64,000 nucleotides of DNA from assembly GCA_035565975.1 (NCBI GenBank), contig DATMRT010000098.1, forward strand, positions 1 to 64,000, given 5' to 3'. The notes beneath the pieces were generated by a model. The model did no database searches. It was not told the origin of the DNA and saw only the letters and a program-made list of their open reading frames with translations. Positions within the stretch are counted from its first letter, which is position 1, and every line of letters starts with the position of its first letter. Made by a program: the position numbers and the translations under genes. Shown here one piece after another: positions 7,862 to 15,968 of the stretch. Source of the stretch: Ga0077530 sp035565975. Its GTDB lineage: Bacteria > Pseudomonadota > Alphaproteobacteria > Rhizobiales > Hyphomicrobiaceae.

Positions 7862-8824
7862 ATGAGGACTACGGTCTCGATGCCGGTCGCCCGCAAGCCG
7901 AGCCAGCGGAGAATCGGCATCGACCTCGGCGGGACCAAGATCGAAGGCGTCGTCATGGACGAGGCCGGCGGCGAGCGCCCACGCCGCCGCGTACCGACGC
8001 CGCGCGATGACTACGAGGCCACGATCGAGGCTATTGCAACGCTTGTCGACGATCTCATCGCCGAGGCAGGCACCTCTGCGGCAACCGGCGCCTGCACGGT
8101 CGGCATCGCGACGCCGGGCTCGGTCTCGCCACGGACAGGCCGGATGCAGAACGCCAACTCGACATGGCTCAACGGGCGGTCTCTCGGCCCCGACCTCGCG
8201 AGCCGCGTCGGGCTCCCCGTGCGCCTCGCCAACGACGCCAACTGCTTTGCGCTCTCCGAAGCGCTCGACGGCGCCGCAGCGGGTGCGCGCAATGTGCTCG
8301 GCGTCATCCTGGGGACAGGCTGCGGTGCCGGCATCGTCATTGACGGCCAGTTGCTTGATGGCCCGCGCGGCATCGGCGGCGAATGGGGCCACAACCCGCT
8401 GCCATGGGCCGCGGCCGACGAGTTGCCCGGACCGCTCTGCTGGTGCGGCCGGCGCGGCTGCATGGAAACCTGGGTCTCCGGCCCCGCGCTCGCCGCCGCC
8501 TATCTCCAGGACGGTGGAGACACGACGCGCGCCGAGGACATTGTTGCGCGCGCGACTGCCGGCGAAGCGCGCGCCCGAGCGGCGCTGGATCGCCATGCCG
8601 ATCGCCTCGCGCGTGGGCTCGCCCATGTCGTGAACATCGTCGATCCCGACATCATCGTGCTCGGCGGCGGTCTGTCGCGCCTCCCTCACCTTTACGAGCA
8701 GCTTCCCGGTCTCATGGCGCCGCACATCTTCGCCGAGGACACCCGAGTGGACATCCGGCCGCCCCGCTGGGGCGATGCTTCCGGGGCGCGCGGCGCGGCC
8801 TGGCTTTGGCGTGGGGCACCGTAA
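7862..8824 (+). CDS. mak: ROK-family sugar kinase, fructokinase (Mak) type
   Basis: 320 residues. The N-terminal ATP-binding motif IGIDLGGTKIEG, sugar-site NANSTWLNG and RLANDANC, GEWGHNPLPW, the ROK zinc motif CWCGRRGCMETW, and the ending SGARGAAWLW follow Escherichia coli Mak (manno/fructokinase) closely. It should phosphorylate fructose, or a related hexose such as mannose, in the cytoplasm. ATG 7862 has GGAGG at 7851-7855, better than the in-frame GTG at 7847 that overlaps the DUF3572 stop. Substrate choice is inferred from similarity only. Confidence 0.9.
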   Translation: MRTTVSMPVARKPSQRRIGIDLGGTKIEGVVMDEAGGERPRRRVPTPRDDYEATIEAIATLVDDLIAEAGTSAATGACTVGIATPGSVSPRTGRMQNANSTWLNGRSLGPDLASRVGLPVRLANDANCFALSEALDGAAAGARNVLGVILGTGCGAGIVIDGQLLDGPRGIGGEWGHNPLPWAAADELPGPLCWCGRRGCMETWVSGPALAAAYLQDGGDTTRAEDIVARATAGEARARAALDRHADRLARGLAHVVNIVDPDIIVLGGGLSRLPHLYEQLPGLMAPHIFAEDTRVDIRPPRWGDASGARGAAWLWRGAP

Positions 8825-8881
8825 ATGCAAAGCCGCCACGGAACGCCCGCAGCGGCTGCTAAATCGATCGGGAGATCAGCT

Positions 8882-9127
8882 TTATTGGTGGTCGAGGAGA
8901 CGAGCCGGGTCGGGCTTGCGGCCCGTGACGCGCTCGAGGGCCATCGCCGCCAGCATACGGTCGCCCATGGTCTTTTCCGGTAGGCGGTCGATGCTGAAAC
9001 GCTCGTGCGCCTGCGCCTCTGCCGCCGTTCCGTAGACCGGTCCGCCGAGCTTCATTTCCGCGAGGTCACTGCGACAGCCCGCAAGCGCAAGCACCATCGT
9101 CAAGGCTACGCCAGCACGCGCGATCAT
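8882..9127 (-). CDS. Small putative lipoprotein
   Basis: 81 residues with a short signal sequence ending in a lipobox (LALAGC, Cys18), followed by a polar body with the motif ERFSIDRLPEKTMGDRMLAAMALERVTGRKPDP. The lipobox suggests export and lipidation in the envelope. I do not recognise the family. Upstream is a 180-base spacer that contains an operator-like palindrome (9269-9298), and the next gene up is panE on the same strand. Confidence 0.65.
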   Translation of the reverse strand: MIARAGVALTMVLALAGCRSDLAEMKLGGPVYGTAAEAQAHERFSIDRLPEKTMGDRMLAAMALERVTGRKPDPARLLDHQ

Positions 9128-9268
9128 GGGTCAACCCCCCTGTCGTCCTGCCATCTCCCCAATGTGGCGAACTTGCCACGTCGATGGCCGAAACCCGTCT
9201 CCCCCGAGGCGGATGAGGGTTAATTTAATGGACTCGTGGCGACGAGGCAACCCATGCGCTGACTTTTC

Positions 9269-9298
9269 CACCTATAGGTGTGATGAAACTTTTCACAC
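9269..9298. promoter_or_regulatory. Nested palindromes upstream of the lipoprotein gene
   Basis: A perfect 12-base palindrome CACCTATAGGTG (9269-9280) overlaps an inverted repeat GTGTGA...TCACAC (9278-9283 and 9293-9298). It lies in an AT-richer spacer between panE and the small lipoprotein gene, about 140 bases upstream of the latter. The symmetry suggests a dimeric repressor operator, but no regulator is encoded next to it. Confidence 0.35.
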
Positions 9299-9307
9299 GC
9301 TCGAGGA

Positions 9308-10234
9308 TCAACCACGCGCCTTGCCGGCGGCATCGACCGATAGGGCCTGCGTAATGAAGGCATGCGTCGGCGTCGGTACGCCGTGCCGGGCGCCCGCGCG
9401 CACCACGCCGCCCGAAAGCCATTCGACTTCAAGGGGTTTTCCGGCACGGCGGTCATGCGCCATCGACGAAGTCATGGCGTCCGGAAGCTGGTCGATGGTC
9501 TTCATGACGCCATCGAAGTCATCGGGCTTGATATTCACGCCTTCGGCCTTCGCGACGTCGATCACCTCCTGCACCGCTGTCCGGAGCAGCGCGTAGGTGC
9601 CGGGCGTCGCGCGCAGCGGTGCCGCCGTATGGCCGGTGAGCGTCGTGACGCCCGAGAAAGGTGCCAGCATTGCGAACTTGATCCACTGCGCGCGGCGGAT
9701 GTCGGCCGGCATGATGGCGTCGATGCCGGCGGCTTTGCACAGCGCGTGGAAGGCCTCGAGCTTTACATTCTTCGAGCCGTCCGGCTCCGCGAACTCGATG
9801 CGGGCGAACTTGCTCGCGTGCTCGATCACGCCCGGCCGCGAGATGTGCGAGGCAATGCGCGCGACGCCCGGAATGACATGCGCCTCCGGCACGACGCGCT
9901 TCACGACGTCGGCGCCTTCGACACCATTCTGGAAAGCGATCACGATCGTATCCGCGCCGACGACCGACTTGAGCTGTGCCGCCGCGCTCTCGGCATCGAC
10001 CATCTTGGTCGCGAACATCACGATATCGGGCTTGCCCGCCTCTCTCGGATCGAGCACCGCCTTCACCGGCTTGATGCGCGCCTCGCCGAGCTGGCTATCG
10101 AGCAGAAGCCCGTCCTTCTGCATGGCGGCGAGATGGCTCCCGCGCGCGACGAACGTGACGTCGTTGCCGGCTGCTGCAAGACGCCCGCCGAAGTAGCCGC
10201 CGACGCCGCCCGAGCCCATGACCAGAATGCGCAT
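9308..10234 (-). CDS. Ketopantoate reductase family protein (2-dehydropantoate 2-reductase)
   Basis: 308 residues. N-terminal Rossmann motif GSGGVGGYFGG, the family's QNGVE block, and the C-terminal helical domain with RRAQWIKF (catalytic Lys) are typical of PanE/ApbA. The family reduces ketopantoate with NADPH in pantothenate synthesis, but many paralogues act on other 2-keto acids. ATG 10234 is preceded by AAGGA; the frame continues upstream to 10309 without a better site. It lies 111 bases downstream of a sugar-acid dehydratase on the same strand, so a role in sugar-acid catabolism is possible. Confidence 0.85.
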   Translation of the reverse strand: MRILVMGSGGVGGYFGGRLAAAGNDVTFVARGSHLAAMQKDGLLLDSQLGEARIKPVKAVLDPREAGKPDIVMFATKMVDAESAAAQLKSVVGADTIVIAFQNGVEGADVVKRVVPEAHVIPGVARIASHISRPGVIEHASKFARIEFAEPDGSKNVKLEAFHALCKAAGIDAIMPADIRRAQWIKFAMLAPFSGVTTLTGHTAAPLRATPGTYALLRTAVQEVIDVAKAEGVNIKPDDFDGVMKTIDQLPDAMTSSMAHDRRAGKPLEVEWLSGGVVRAGARHGVPTPTHAFITQALSVDAAGKARG

Positions 10235-10345
10235 GACCGATCCTTTCGTTGTTTCTTGGATGCCACTTTTGCAAGCGCGCCCCCGGGCGCGCAACGGCCC
10301 GCGCCGCATCTCTGTCCGGCGGGCCGCAGCTCATGACATCGCGCG

Positions 10346-12172
10346 TCAGTGATTGTCGCGCGGCAGGCCCTTCGTCTTGGCAATGCGCTGGTACTTCACC
10401 GCCGGCTTCAGCACCATGCCGTTCGACAGCTCGTCGACGATGCCGCGCTGGATCTCCTGCCACGGCGTCTGGTGATCGGGATACTTGTAGCCGCCGGCCT
10501 TCTTCAGGGCCTCGCGGCGCTTCTCCAGCTCCGCCGCGCTGATCTTGATGTCGGCCGTGCGCTTCCGAAGATCGATGCGCACGATGTCACCGGTCTTGAG
10601 CAGCGCGAGCCCGCCGCCCGTCGCCGCTTCCGGTGAGGCATTGAGGATCGAGGGACTGCCCGACGTGCCGGATTGGCGCCCGTCACCGATGCAAGGGAGC
10701 GACGTGATGCCCTTCTTCAGCAGATAGTCGGGCGCGCGCATGTTCACGACCTCGGCCGCGCCCGGATATCCGACCGGCCCCGTGCCGCGCATGAAGAGCA
10801 GGCAGGTGCCGTCGATCTCCAGTTTCTTGTCATCGATGCGCTTGTGATAGTCCTCCGGACCGTCGAAGACGATCGCGCGGCCTTCGAAGGCATCGGGATC
10901 CTTGGGGTTCGACAGATAGCGCTGGCGGAACTCCTCGGAAATCACCGAGGTCTTCATGATCGCGCTGTCGAACAGGTTGCCCTTGAGATTGAGGAAGCCG
11001 GCATTGCGCACCATCGGCGCGTCATACGCCTTGATGACATCGCGATCCCAGGCGAACTTGCCCTCGCAGTTCTCGTAGAGCGTCTTGCCGTTCACCGTCA
11101 CGGCCTTCTTGTTGATCTTGCCCTTGGCAATCAGCTCCGCGACGACCGCCGGCACGCCGCCTGCGCGATGATATTCCTCGCCGAGGTATTCGCCCGCCGG
11201 CTGCAGGTTCACGAGCAGGGGAATCTCGTAGCCGATCTTCTCCCAATCGTCGTTGTCGAGCTCGACGCCGATGTGGCGCGCGATCGCGTTCAGATGAATC
11301 GGCGCATTCGTCGAGCCGCCGATCGCCGAGTTGACGACGATCGCGTTCTCGAAGGCATGGCGCGTCAAAATATCGGAGGGCTTCAGGTCCTCCCACACCA
11401 TGTCCACGATCCGCTTGCCGGTCAGGTACGCCATCTGCTGGCGCTCACGGTAGGGACCGGGGATCGCTGCGCAGCCTGGGAGACTCATGCCCAGTGCCTC
11501 GGCGAGGCTGTTCATGGTCGAGGCCGTGCCCATCGTGTTGCAGTGGCCCGCGGACGGCGCCGACGACGCGACCAGCTCGAGGAACTCTTTGTACTCGATC
11601 TCGCCGCGCGCCATCATCTCGCGCGCCTTCCACACGATCGTGCCTGAGCCCGTGCGCTCGCCCTTGAACCAGCCATTGAGCATCGGCCCGCCGGAGAGAA
11701 CGATCGCCGGCAGATCGACGGTCGCGGCGGCCATGATCTGCGAGGGCGTGGTCTTGTCGCAACCAGTCGTCAGCACGACGCCGTCGAGCGGATAGCCGTA
11801 GAGCACTTCGACCAGCGAGAGATAGGCGAGGTTACGGTCAAGGCTCGCCGTCGGTCGCTTGCACGTTTCCTGAATGGGATGGAGCGGGAACTCGAAGGCG
11901 ATGCCGCCGGCCTCCCGGATGCCCTCACGCACGCGCTCGGCGAGCACGAGGTGATGGCGGTTGCACGGCGAAAGATCCGAGCCCGACTGCGCAATGCCGA
12001 TGATCGGCTTTCCCGACTGCAGCTCGTCGAGCGTCAGGCCGAAGTTCATGACGCGCTCGAGATAGAGCGCCGTCATGTCGGCATTATCGGGATTGTCGAA
12101 CCACGCCTTCGAGCGCAGCTCCGAGGGTTTCACACGGCGCGTGCCGTTCGAATGTTTCTTGCCGTTTTTCAT
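10346..12172 (-). CDS. IlvD/Edd family dehydratase (pentonate/sugar-acid dehydratase type)
   Basis: 608 residues. Iron-sulfur ligand cysteines appear in the contexts SDLSPCNRHH, TTGCDKTTP and AGHCNTMG, the pattern of the IlvD/Edd family. GDGRQSGTSGSPSILN near the C-terminus is the substrate/Mg loop. The length and the N-terminal 'RSKAWFDN..NADMTALYLERVMNFGLT' are closer to L-arabonate/D-xylonate dehydratases than to amino-acid-pathway IlvD. It would dehydrate a sugar acid to a 2-keto-3-deoxy acid. ATG 12172 was chosen because the family alignment starts just after it; the frame stays open to 12238. No kinase or aldolase of such a pathway is adjacent. Confidence 0.88.
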   Translation of the reverse strand: MKNGKKHSNGTRRVKPSELRSKAWFDNPDNADMTALYLERVMNFGLTLDELQSGKPIIGIAQSGSDLSPCNRHHLVLAERVREGIREAGGIAFEFPLHPIQETCKRPTASLDRNLAYLSLVEVLYGYPLDGVVLTTGCDKTTPSQIMAAATVDLPAIVLSGGPMLNGWFKGERTGSGTIVWKAREMMARGEIEYKEFLELVASSAPSAGHCNTMGTASTMNSLAEALGMSLPGCAAIPGPYRERQQMAYLTGKRIVDMVWEDLKPSDILTRHAFENAIVVNSAIGGSTNAPIHLNAIARHIGVELDNDDWEKIGYEIPLLVNLQPAGEYLGEEYHRAGGVPAVVAELIAKGKINKKAVTVNGKTLYENCEGKFAWDRDVIKAYDAPMVRNAGFLNLKGNLFDSAIMKTSVISEEFRQRYLSNPKDPDAFEGRAIVFDGPEDYHKRIDDKKLEIDGTCLLFMRGTGPVGYPGAAEVVNMRAPDYLLKKGITSLPCIGDGRQSGTSGSPSILNASPEAATGGGLALLKTGDIVRIDLRKRTADIKISAAELEKRREALKKAGGYKYPDHQTPWQEIQRGIVDELSNGMVLKPAVKYQRIAKTKGLPRDNH

Positions 12173-12294
12173 GAGAGTGCCCCGGTTCCGAGAACGTTTC
12201 CAGGCTGAACCATAGCGGAAGGCAGGCCGATCGGACATACTCGGATCGTGCGGCGCATATCAGCCTTCAGACCCCCGCCGGAGACCATGAGGTC

Positions 12295-12759
12295 ATGAGC
12301 GGAGAAACCACACAAATCCACGCGACAGCCATTGCCCTCGATGGCCGCGCCGCTCTGATCCTCGGGCCACCGGGCGCGGGGAAGTCCGACCTCGCGCTGC
12401 GCTGCATCCTCCAGGGGGCCTGGATCGATGGCCGGCACGTTCTCGCAAGCCTCATCGCCGACGATCAGGTGATCGTCGATCGGAGCGGCGGCGGGCTCGT
12501 CGCGCGCGGACCGGAACCCATTCAGGGGCGCATGGAAGTGCGCGGGCTCGGGATCGTGGACGTGCCGAGTGTTCCGGCCGCGGAGATCGGGCTGGCCGTC
12601 GAGCTTGCTGACATCGCGACGATCGATCGCCTGCCTGATCCGCCGCCGAATTGGACCCTGCTTGGCGCGGAGGTGCCGCTCATCCGCGTCGCACCTTTCG
12701 AGGCGTCGGCGCACTTGAAGGTACTGCTGGCGTTGGCGCGGGGGTTGCCGGCAACGTAG
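12295..12759 (+). CDS. hprK: Short alphaproteobacterial HPr kinase/phosphorylase (C-terminal domain only)
   Basis: 154 residues, matching the short HprK of alphaproteobacteria, which lacks the N-terminal domain found in Firmicutes. It has the Walker A motif GPPGAGKSDLA, the LIADDQV strand typical of HprK, and the signature region EVRGLGIVDVP. It would phosphorylate HPr of the nitrogen/regulatory phosphotransferase system. It usually sits with chvG/chvI and the EIIA-Man/HPr genes; none of those is here, so it is an isolated copy. It is divergent from the dehydratase gene. Confidence 0.88.
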   Translation: MSGETTQIHATAIALDGRAALILGPPGAGKSDLALRCILQGAWIDGRHVLASLIADDQVIVDRSGGGLVARGPEPIQGRMEVRGLGIVDVPSVPAAEIGLAVELADIATIDRLPDPPPNWTLLGAEVPLIRVAPFEASAHLKVLLALARGLPAT

Positions 12760-12762
12760 CTT

Positions 12763-13005
12763 CGCGTCTTCGACGCGAGCGGGGACCAGTCCCCGCACCC
12801 CTGCCGGGAGGGACGCCCTCCCGGATCCACCCGCTCTTATGGAACTGGAGCTCGCCGCGAGCGCGACAGGTCCCTTCTCCCCGTCCTACACGGGGAGAAG
12901 GGATGCTGAAGCACTCGCGGCAATCTCCAAGTCTATAAAAGAAGGGGGTTCGGGGTCTCCCCGATTGGGGCGTGGGGCTAAGGCCCCACTCGCAGCGGAG
13001 CTGCG
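12763..13005. repeat. Spacer packed with perfect hairpins between hprK and the M15 peptidase gene
   Basis: This 247-base convergent spacer holds at least six perfect stem-loops in a row: 12763-12777 (CGCGTC/GACGCG), 12779-12796 (GCGGGGA/TCCCCGC), 12804-12824 (CCGGGAGGG/CCCTCCCGG), 12871-12903 (dispersed palindrome copy 2), 12972-12989 (GTGGGGC/GCCCCAC) and 12991-13005 (CGCAGC/GCTGCG). No gene is supported in it. The hairpins may end transcription in both directions, or may be remnants of small mobile repeats. Related but looser hairpin patches occur near 17513-17545 and 22995-23020. Confidence 0.7.
12871..12903. repeat. Dispersed palindrome, copy 2
   Basis: Perfect 14-base arms (TCCCTTCTCCCCGT / ACGGGGAGAAGGGA) around a 5-base loop. 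It shares the CTTCTCCCCGT...ACGGGGAGAAG core with the copy at 35903 and more loosely with those at 3357 and 19275. Confidence 0.88.
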
Positions 13006-13006
13006 A

Positions 13007-13801
13007 TCACCTCCCCATCAACAACTCCGGGCGATACTCGAAGTGCATGGTGTCGTAGTGGTACCACTTACCGCCCCAGATAAAGCCATGCTTCTCGAAG
13101 ATGGCGACGATCTCCTGCGGGATGCGGTTGCGGTACACGGGCTGGCCATCCGGCCCGGGCTTGCCCCAGCGCCAGTAGTCTGACTGTTTCGTCGAAAGAT
13201 CGATCGCGATGCCGAGGCCGTGCGGGCTCACGCGCTCGGTCCCTGCGATGGCGCGACAGTTGTAGGTGCCGGCGGGCGGGAAAAGATGCACGTCGAAGCG
13301 TGCTGGGAGCTGGTCGAGCTCCGCCGAGACAGCGGCAAGGCGGTCGGCCACCCCATTGATCCTCGTCACCTGGAGGGTCTTTCCCCACTTTTTCGGCAGC
13401 CACACCACGGGGACCAGGTGCTTGCGCACCTCGCCGCGCTGACAGTCGCCGTACATGGCCGTGAAGAAATCGCTGTTGCGAGCACGCCCCGGATCCATGT
13501 CGCGCGCGGGTGGCGGACCATGCCCAAGGGGGTAGGACTGAGCCAGCATGTCCTTGAGATCAGGGGCGTCGAGGCGTTCGGCGTGCGTCTTCGGACCGCG
13601 GCCATCGTCGATCGCCATGCGCTTGCCGTCCCGCCACACCAGGGCGTTGCCGTCCCGCCGCGCAAGAAACGAGGGATACGCCGCTATCAGACGATCCGAC
13701 ACTGCCTCCAAATTGGGCATTTCGGCCCTCGGCGCCACTGCCCCCCAAAAAGGCAGACCGAGCGTAAGCGCCAATAAAGCCATGCTTTTCCGGCATATCA
13801 T
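13007..13801 (-). CDS. M15-family D-alanyl-D-alanine carboxypeptidase (exported)
   Basis: 264 residues beginning with a basic N-terminus and a hydrophobic segment (SMALLALTLGLPFWG) that looks like a signal peptide. The C-terminal domain carries the M15 metallopeptidase pattern: SPHGLGIAIDLS supplies a metal His and Asp, and WYHYDTMHFEYRPEL supplies the second His. It likely cuts peptidoglycan stem peptides in the periplasm. A conserved FFTAMYGDCQRGEVRK stretch precedes the domain. It diverges from the Ppx/GppA gene; its 3' end meets the hairpin-rich spacer. Confidence 0.85.
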   Translation of the reverse strand: MICRKSMALLALTLGLPFWGAVAPRAEMPNLEAVSDRLIAAYPSFLARRDGNALVWRDGKRMAIDDGRGPKTHAERLDAPDLKDMLAQSYPLGHGPPPARDMDPGRARNSDFFTAMYGDCQRGEVRKHLVPVVWLPKKWGKTLQVTRINGVADRLAAVSAELDQLPARFDVHLFPPAGTYNCRAIAGTERVSPHGLGIAIDLSTKQSDYWRWGKPGPDGQPVYRNRIPQEIVAIFEKHGFIWGGKWYHYDTMHFEYRPELLMGR

Positions 13802-13994
13802 CGCAACAGCTCGCTTCCCTTCGACGTCCGTTTGCCGCCCCGATGGGCCGCCCTCGGACCATCACGATCGCTTTACTGCATCGATTTAGCTGCTAAACTT
13901 TGCCGCAAGTACGATCCAGACCGAAGCCTGTCGACCCGTACCCGGGGTGTTGCCGTCTGGCATCATGCGTCCCAGGCGCTGGAGTATCGCACCG

Positions 13995-15224
13995 ATGGAG
14001 GCGGATGACGAACAGGGAGCCCTGGCTCCCGCCGCGCAGCTGGCACCCGCGATCGCCCCGGGGCCGCCGGATTGCGCCAGCGTCGTCCAGCCGACCGCCT
14101 TCCGCGATCAAGTCCCGGGCCCCCGAGCGGCCGATCCTGTCGTCACACCGCGGACGCTCGAGCGTACGGGCGAGCGCTACGGCGATCAGAACGGCCAGAC
14201 GCGCACCTACGGCGCCCTCGACCTCGGCACGAACAACTGCCGGCTGCTCGTCGCCCGCCCCTCGCGGCGCGGTTTCCTCGTCGTCGATGCCTTCTCGCGC
14301 ATCATCCGGCTCGGCGAGGGCGTGTCGACCACCGGCCGACTCTCCGATGCCGCGATGCATCGCACCATCGAAGCGCTGAAAGTCTGCGAGAATAAGCTGC
14401 GCAAGGCCAACGTCGCGCGCTCGCGCCTCATCGCCACGCAGGCCTGCCGTGTCGCCGCTAACGGGGATGAATTTCTGGAGCGGGTGCGCCGCGATGTCGG
14501 CCTCGAGATCGAGGTTGTCTGCCGCGAGACGGAGGCGCGCCTCGCCGTCTCGGGCTGCGCCGCGCTGATCGACAAGCACAGCGACCTCGTTCTCGTGTTC
14601 GACATTGGCGGCGGATCATCGGAGCTGATCTGGCTCGACCTCAACCGCCGCCGCGACGGCTGGCGCCGCTCGATCGCCGACCGCATCGAGGCGCAGCACT
14701 GCATTGCCGCCTGGACGTCGCTGCCGGTCGGCGTCGTCACGATCGCGGAGCGCTTCGGCGGCCGGCACGTGGACGAGGACACGTTCGAGAACATCGTCGA
14801 CTTCGTGAGCGACATGCTCGCGCCCTTCGAGCGCGAGTACGGCTTTCGCTCGCGCATGCACAATCGCCGCGTCCACATGCTCGGCACGTCGGGCACGGTG
14901 ACGACGGTCGCCGGCATCCACCTGCGCCTTCCACGCTACGACCGCAATCGCGTGGACGGCTGCTGGCTCCGCTCGAGCCAGGTGCGCACGGTCACCGCGG
15001 ATCTGCTCGCGCGCGGCTACGAGGCGCGTGTCAGCGAGCCCTGTATCGGCCGTGACCGCGCCGATCTCGTGCTCGCCGGCTGCGCCATTCTGGAAGCGCT
15101 CATGCGCATGTGGCCGTGCGACATGCTGCGCGTCGCCGACCGCGGCCTGCGCGAGGGCATTCTCGCGACGCTCATGGCCGAGGATGGCGTGTTCCGCGCC
15201 TCGCGGCGCGACGGCTGCCAGTAG
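13995..15224 (+). CDS. Ppx/GppA family phosphatase
   Basis: About 409 residues from ATG 13995; 13947 and 13965 are alternative in-frame starts. The actin-like ATPase fold is marked by ALDLGTNNCRLLV, the RETEARLAVSG catalytic Glu region and FDIGGGSSEL. The family cleaves inorganic polyphosphate or pppGpp. An extra ~75-residue disordered N-terminus precedes the domain. The stop is followed directly by rlmE with no gap, so the two are co-transcribed, a common alphaproteobacterial pairing. Exopolyphosphatase versus GppA activity cannot be told from sequence. Confidence 0.9.
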   Translation: MEADDEQGALAPAAQLAPAIAPGPPDCASVVQPTAFRDQVPGPRAADPVVTPRTLERTGERYGDQNGQTRTYGALDLGTNNCRLLVARPSRRGFLVVDAFSRIIRLGEGVSTTGRLSDAAMHRTIEALKVCENKLRKANVARSRLIATQACRVAANGDEFLERVRRDVGLEIEVVCRETEARLAVSGCAALIDKHSDLVLVFDIGGGSSELIWLDLNRRRDGWRRSIADRIEAQHCIAAWTSLPVGVVTIAERFGGRHVDEDTFENIVDFVSDMLAPFEREYGFRSRMHNRRVHMLGTSGTVTTVAGIHLRLPRYDRNRVDGCWLRSSQVRTVTADLLARGYEARVSEPCIGRDRADLVLAGCAILEALMRMWPCDMLRVADRGLREGILATLMAEDGVFRASRRDGCQ

Positions 15225-15965
15225 ATGACCACGAGCGGCAAGGGCAAAGGCAAGAGCCCCGGGAGCGGCGGCACCTCGGCCAAGAGCTTCGGCGGCGCGC
15301 GCCAGCTCAGGGTGAGCCTGAAGACGGCGCGCAAGCGCTCGGCTTCCTCGCAACGCTGGCTGGAACGCCAACTCAATGATCCGTACGTCGCCGCCGCCAA
15401 GCGCGAGGGCTGGCGCTCGCGTGCGGCCTTCAAGCTCATCGAAATCGACGACAAATACCGCATCCTGAAGCCCGGCCAGCGCGTCGTCGATCTTGGCGCG
15501 GCGCCGGGCGGCTGGACGCAGGTCGCCGCCCAGCGCGTAAAGGCCACCGAGGGCCGAGGCCAGGTCATCGGCATCGACTATCTGCCCGTTGATGCCATTG
15601 CCGGTGCGACCATCCTCGAGCTCGACTTCCTCGATGAGGACGCGCCGGACAAGCTCAAGGCGCTACTGCGCGATGGCGGCGCGGACGTCGTGCTCTCGGA
15701 CATGGCCGCGCCGACCACGGGGCACGCGAGCACGGATCATCTGCGCATCATGGCGCTCGCCGAGGCGGCCGCCGAGTTCGCCGCGGAAGTGCTGGCGCCA
15801 GGCGGTGCGTTTCTCGCCAAGGTATTCCAGGGCGGCACGGAGCGCGACCTGCTCGACAGGTTGAAGCGCGACTTCGCCATCGTGCGCCACGTCAAGCCCA
15901 AGGCGAGCCGCGCGGACTCCGCGGAGCTCTATGTCCTCGCGACGGGCTTTCGCGGCAGAACATAG
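15225..15965 (+). CDS. rlmE: 23S rRNA (uridine-2552-2'-O)-methyltransferase
   Basis: 246 residues. The SAM-binding motif VVDLGAAPGGWTQVA and the K-D-K-E catalytic tetrad are visible: Lys in SRAAFKLIEI, Asp in LSDMAAPTTGH, Lys in LAKVFQGG and Glu in SAELYVLA. It 2'-O-methylates U2552 in the ribosomal A loop late in 50S assembly. A Lys/Ser/Gly-rich N-terminal extension of about 25 residues precedes the fold. It starts at the base after the Ppx/GppA stop. Confidence 0.96.
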   Translation: MTTSGKGKGKSPGSGGTSAKSFGGARQLRVSLKTARKRSASSQRWLERQLNDPYVAAAKREGWRSRAAFKLIEIDDKYRILKPGQRVVDLGAAPGGWTQVAAQRVKATEGRGQVIGIDYLPVDAIAGATILELDFLDEDAPDKLKALLRDGGADVVLSDMAAPTTGHASTDHLRIMALAEAAAEFAAEVLAPGGAFLAKVFQGGTERDLLDRLKRDFAIVRHVKPKASRADSAELYVLATGFRGRT

Positions 15966-15968
15966 GCC

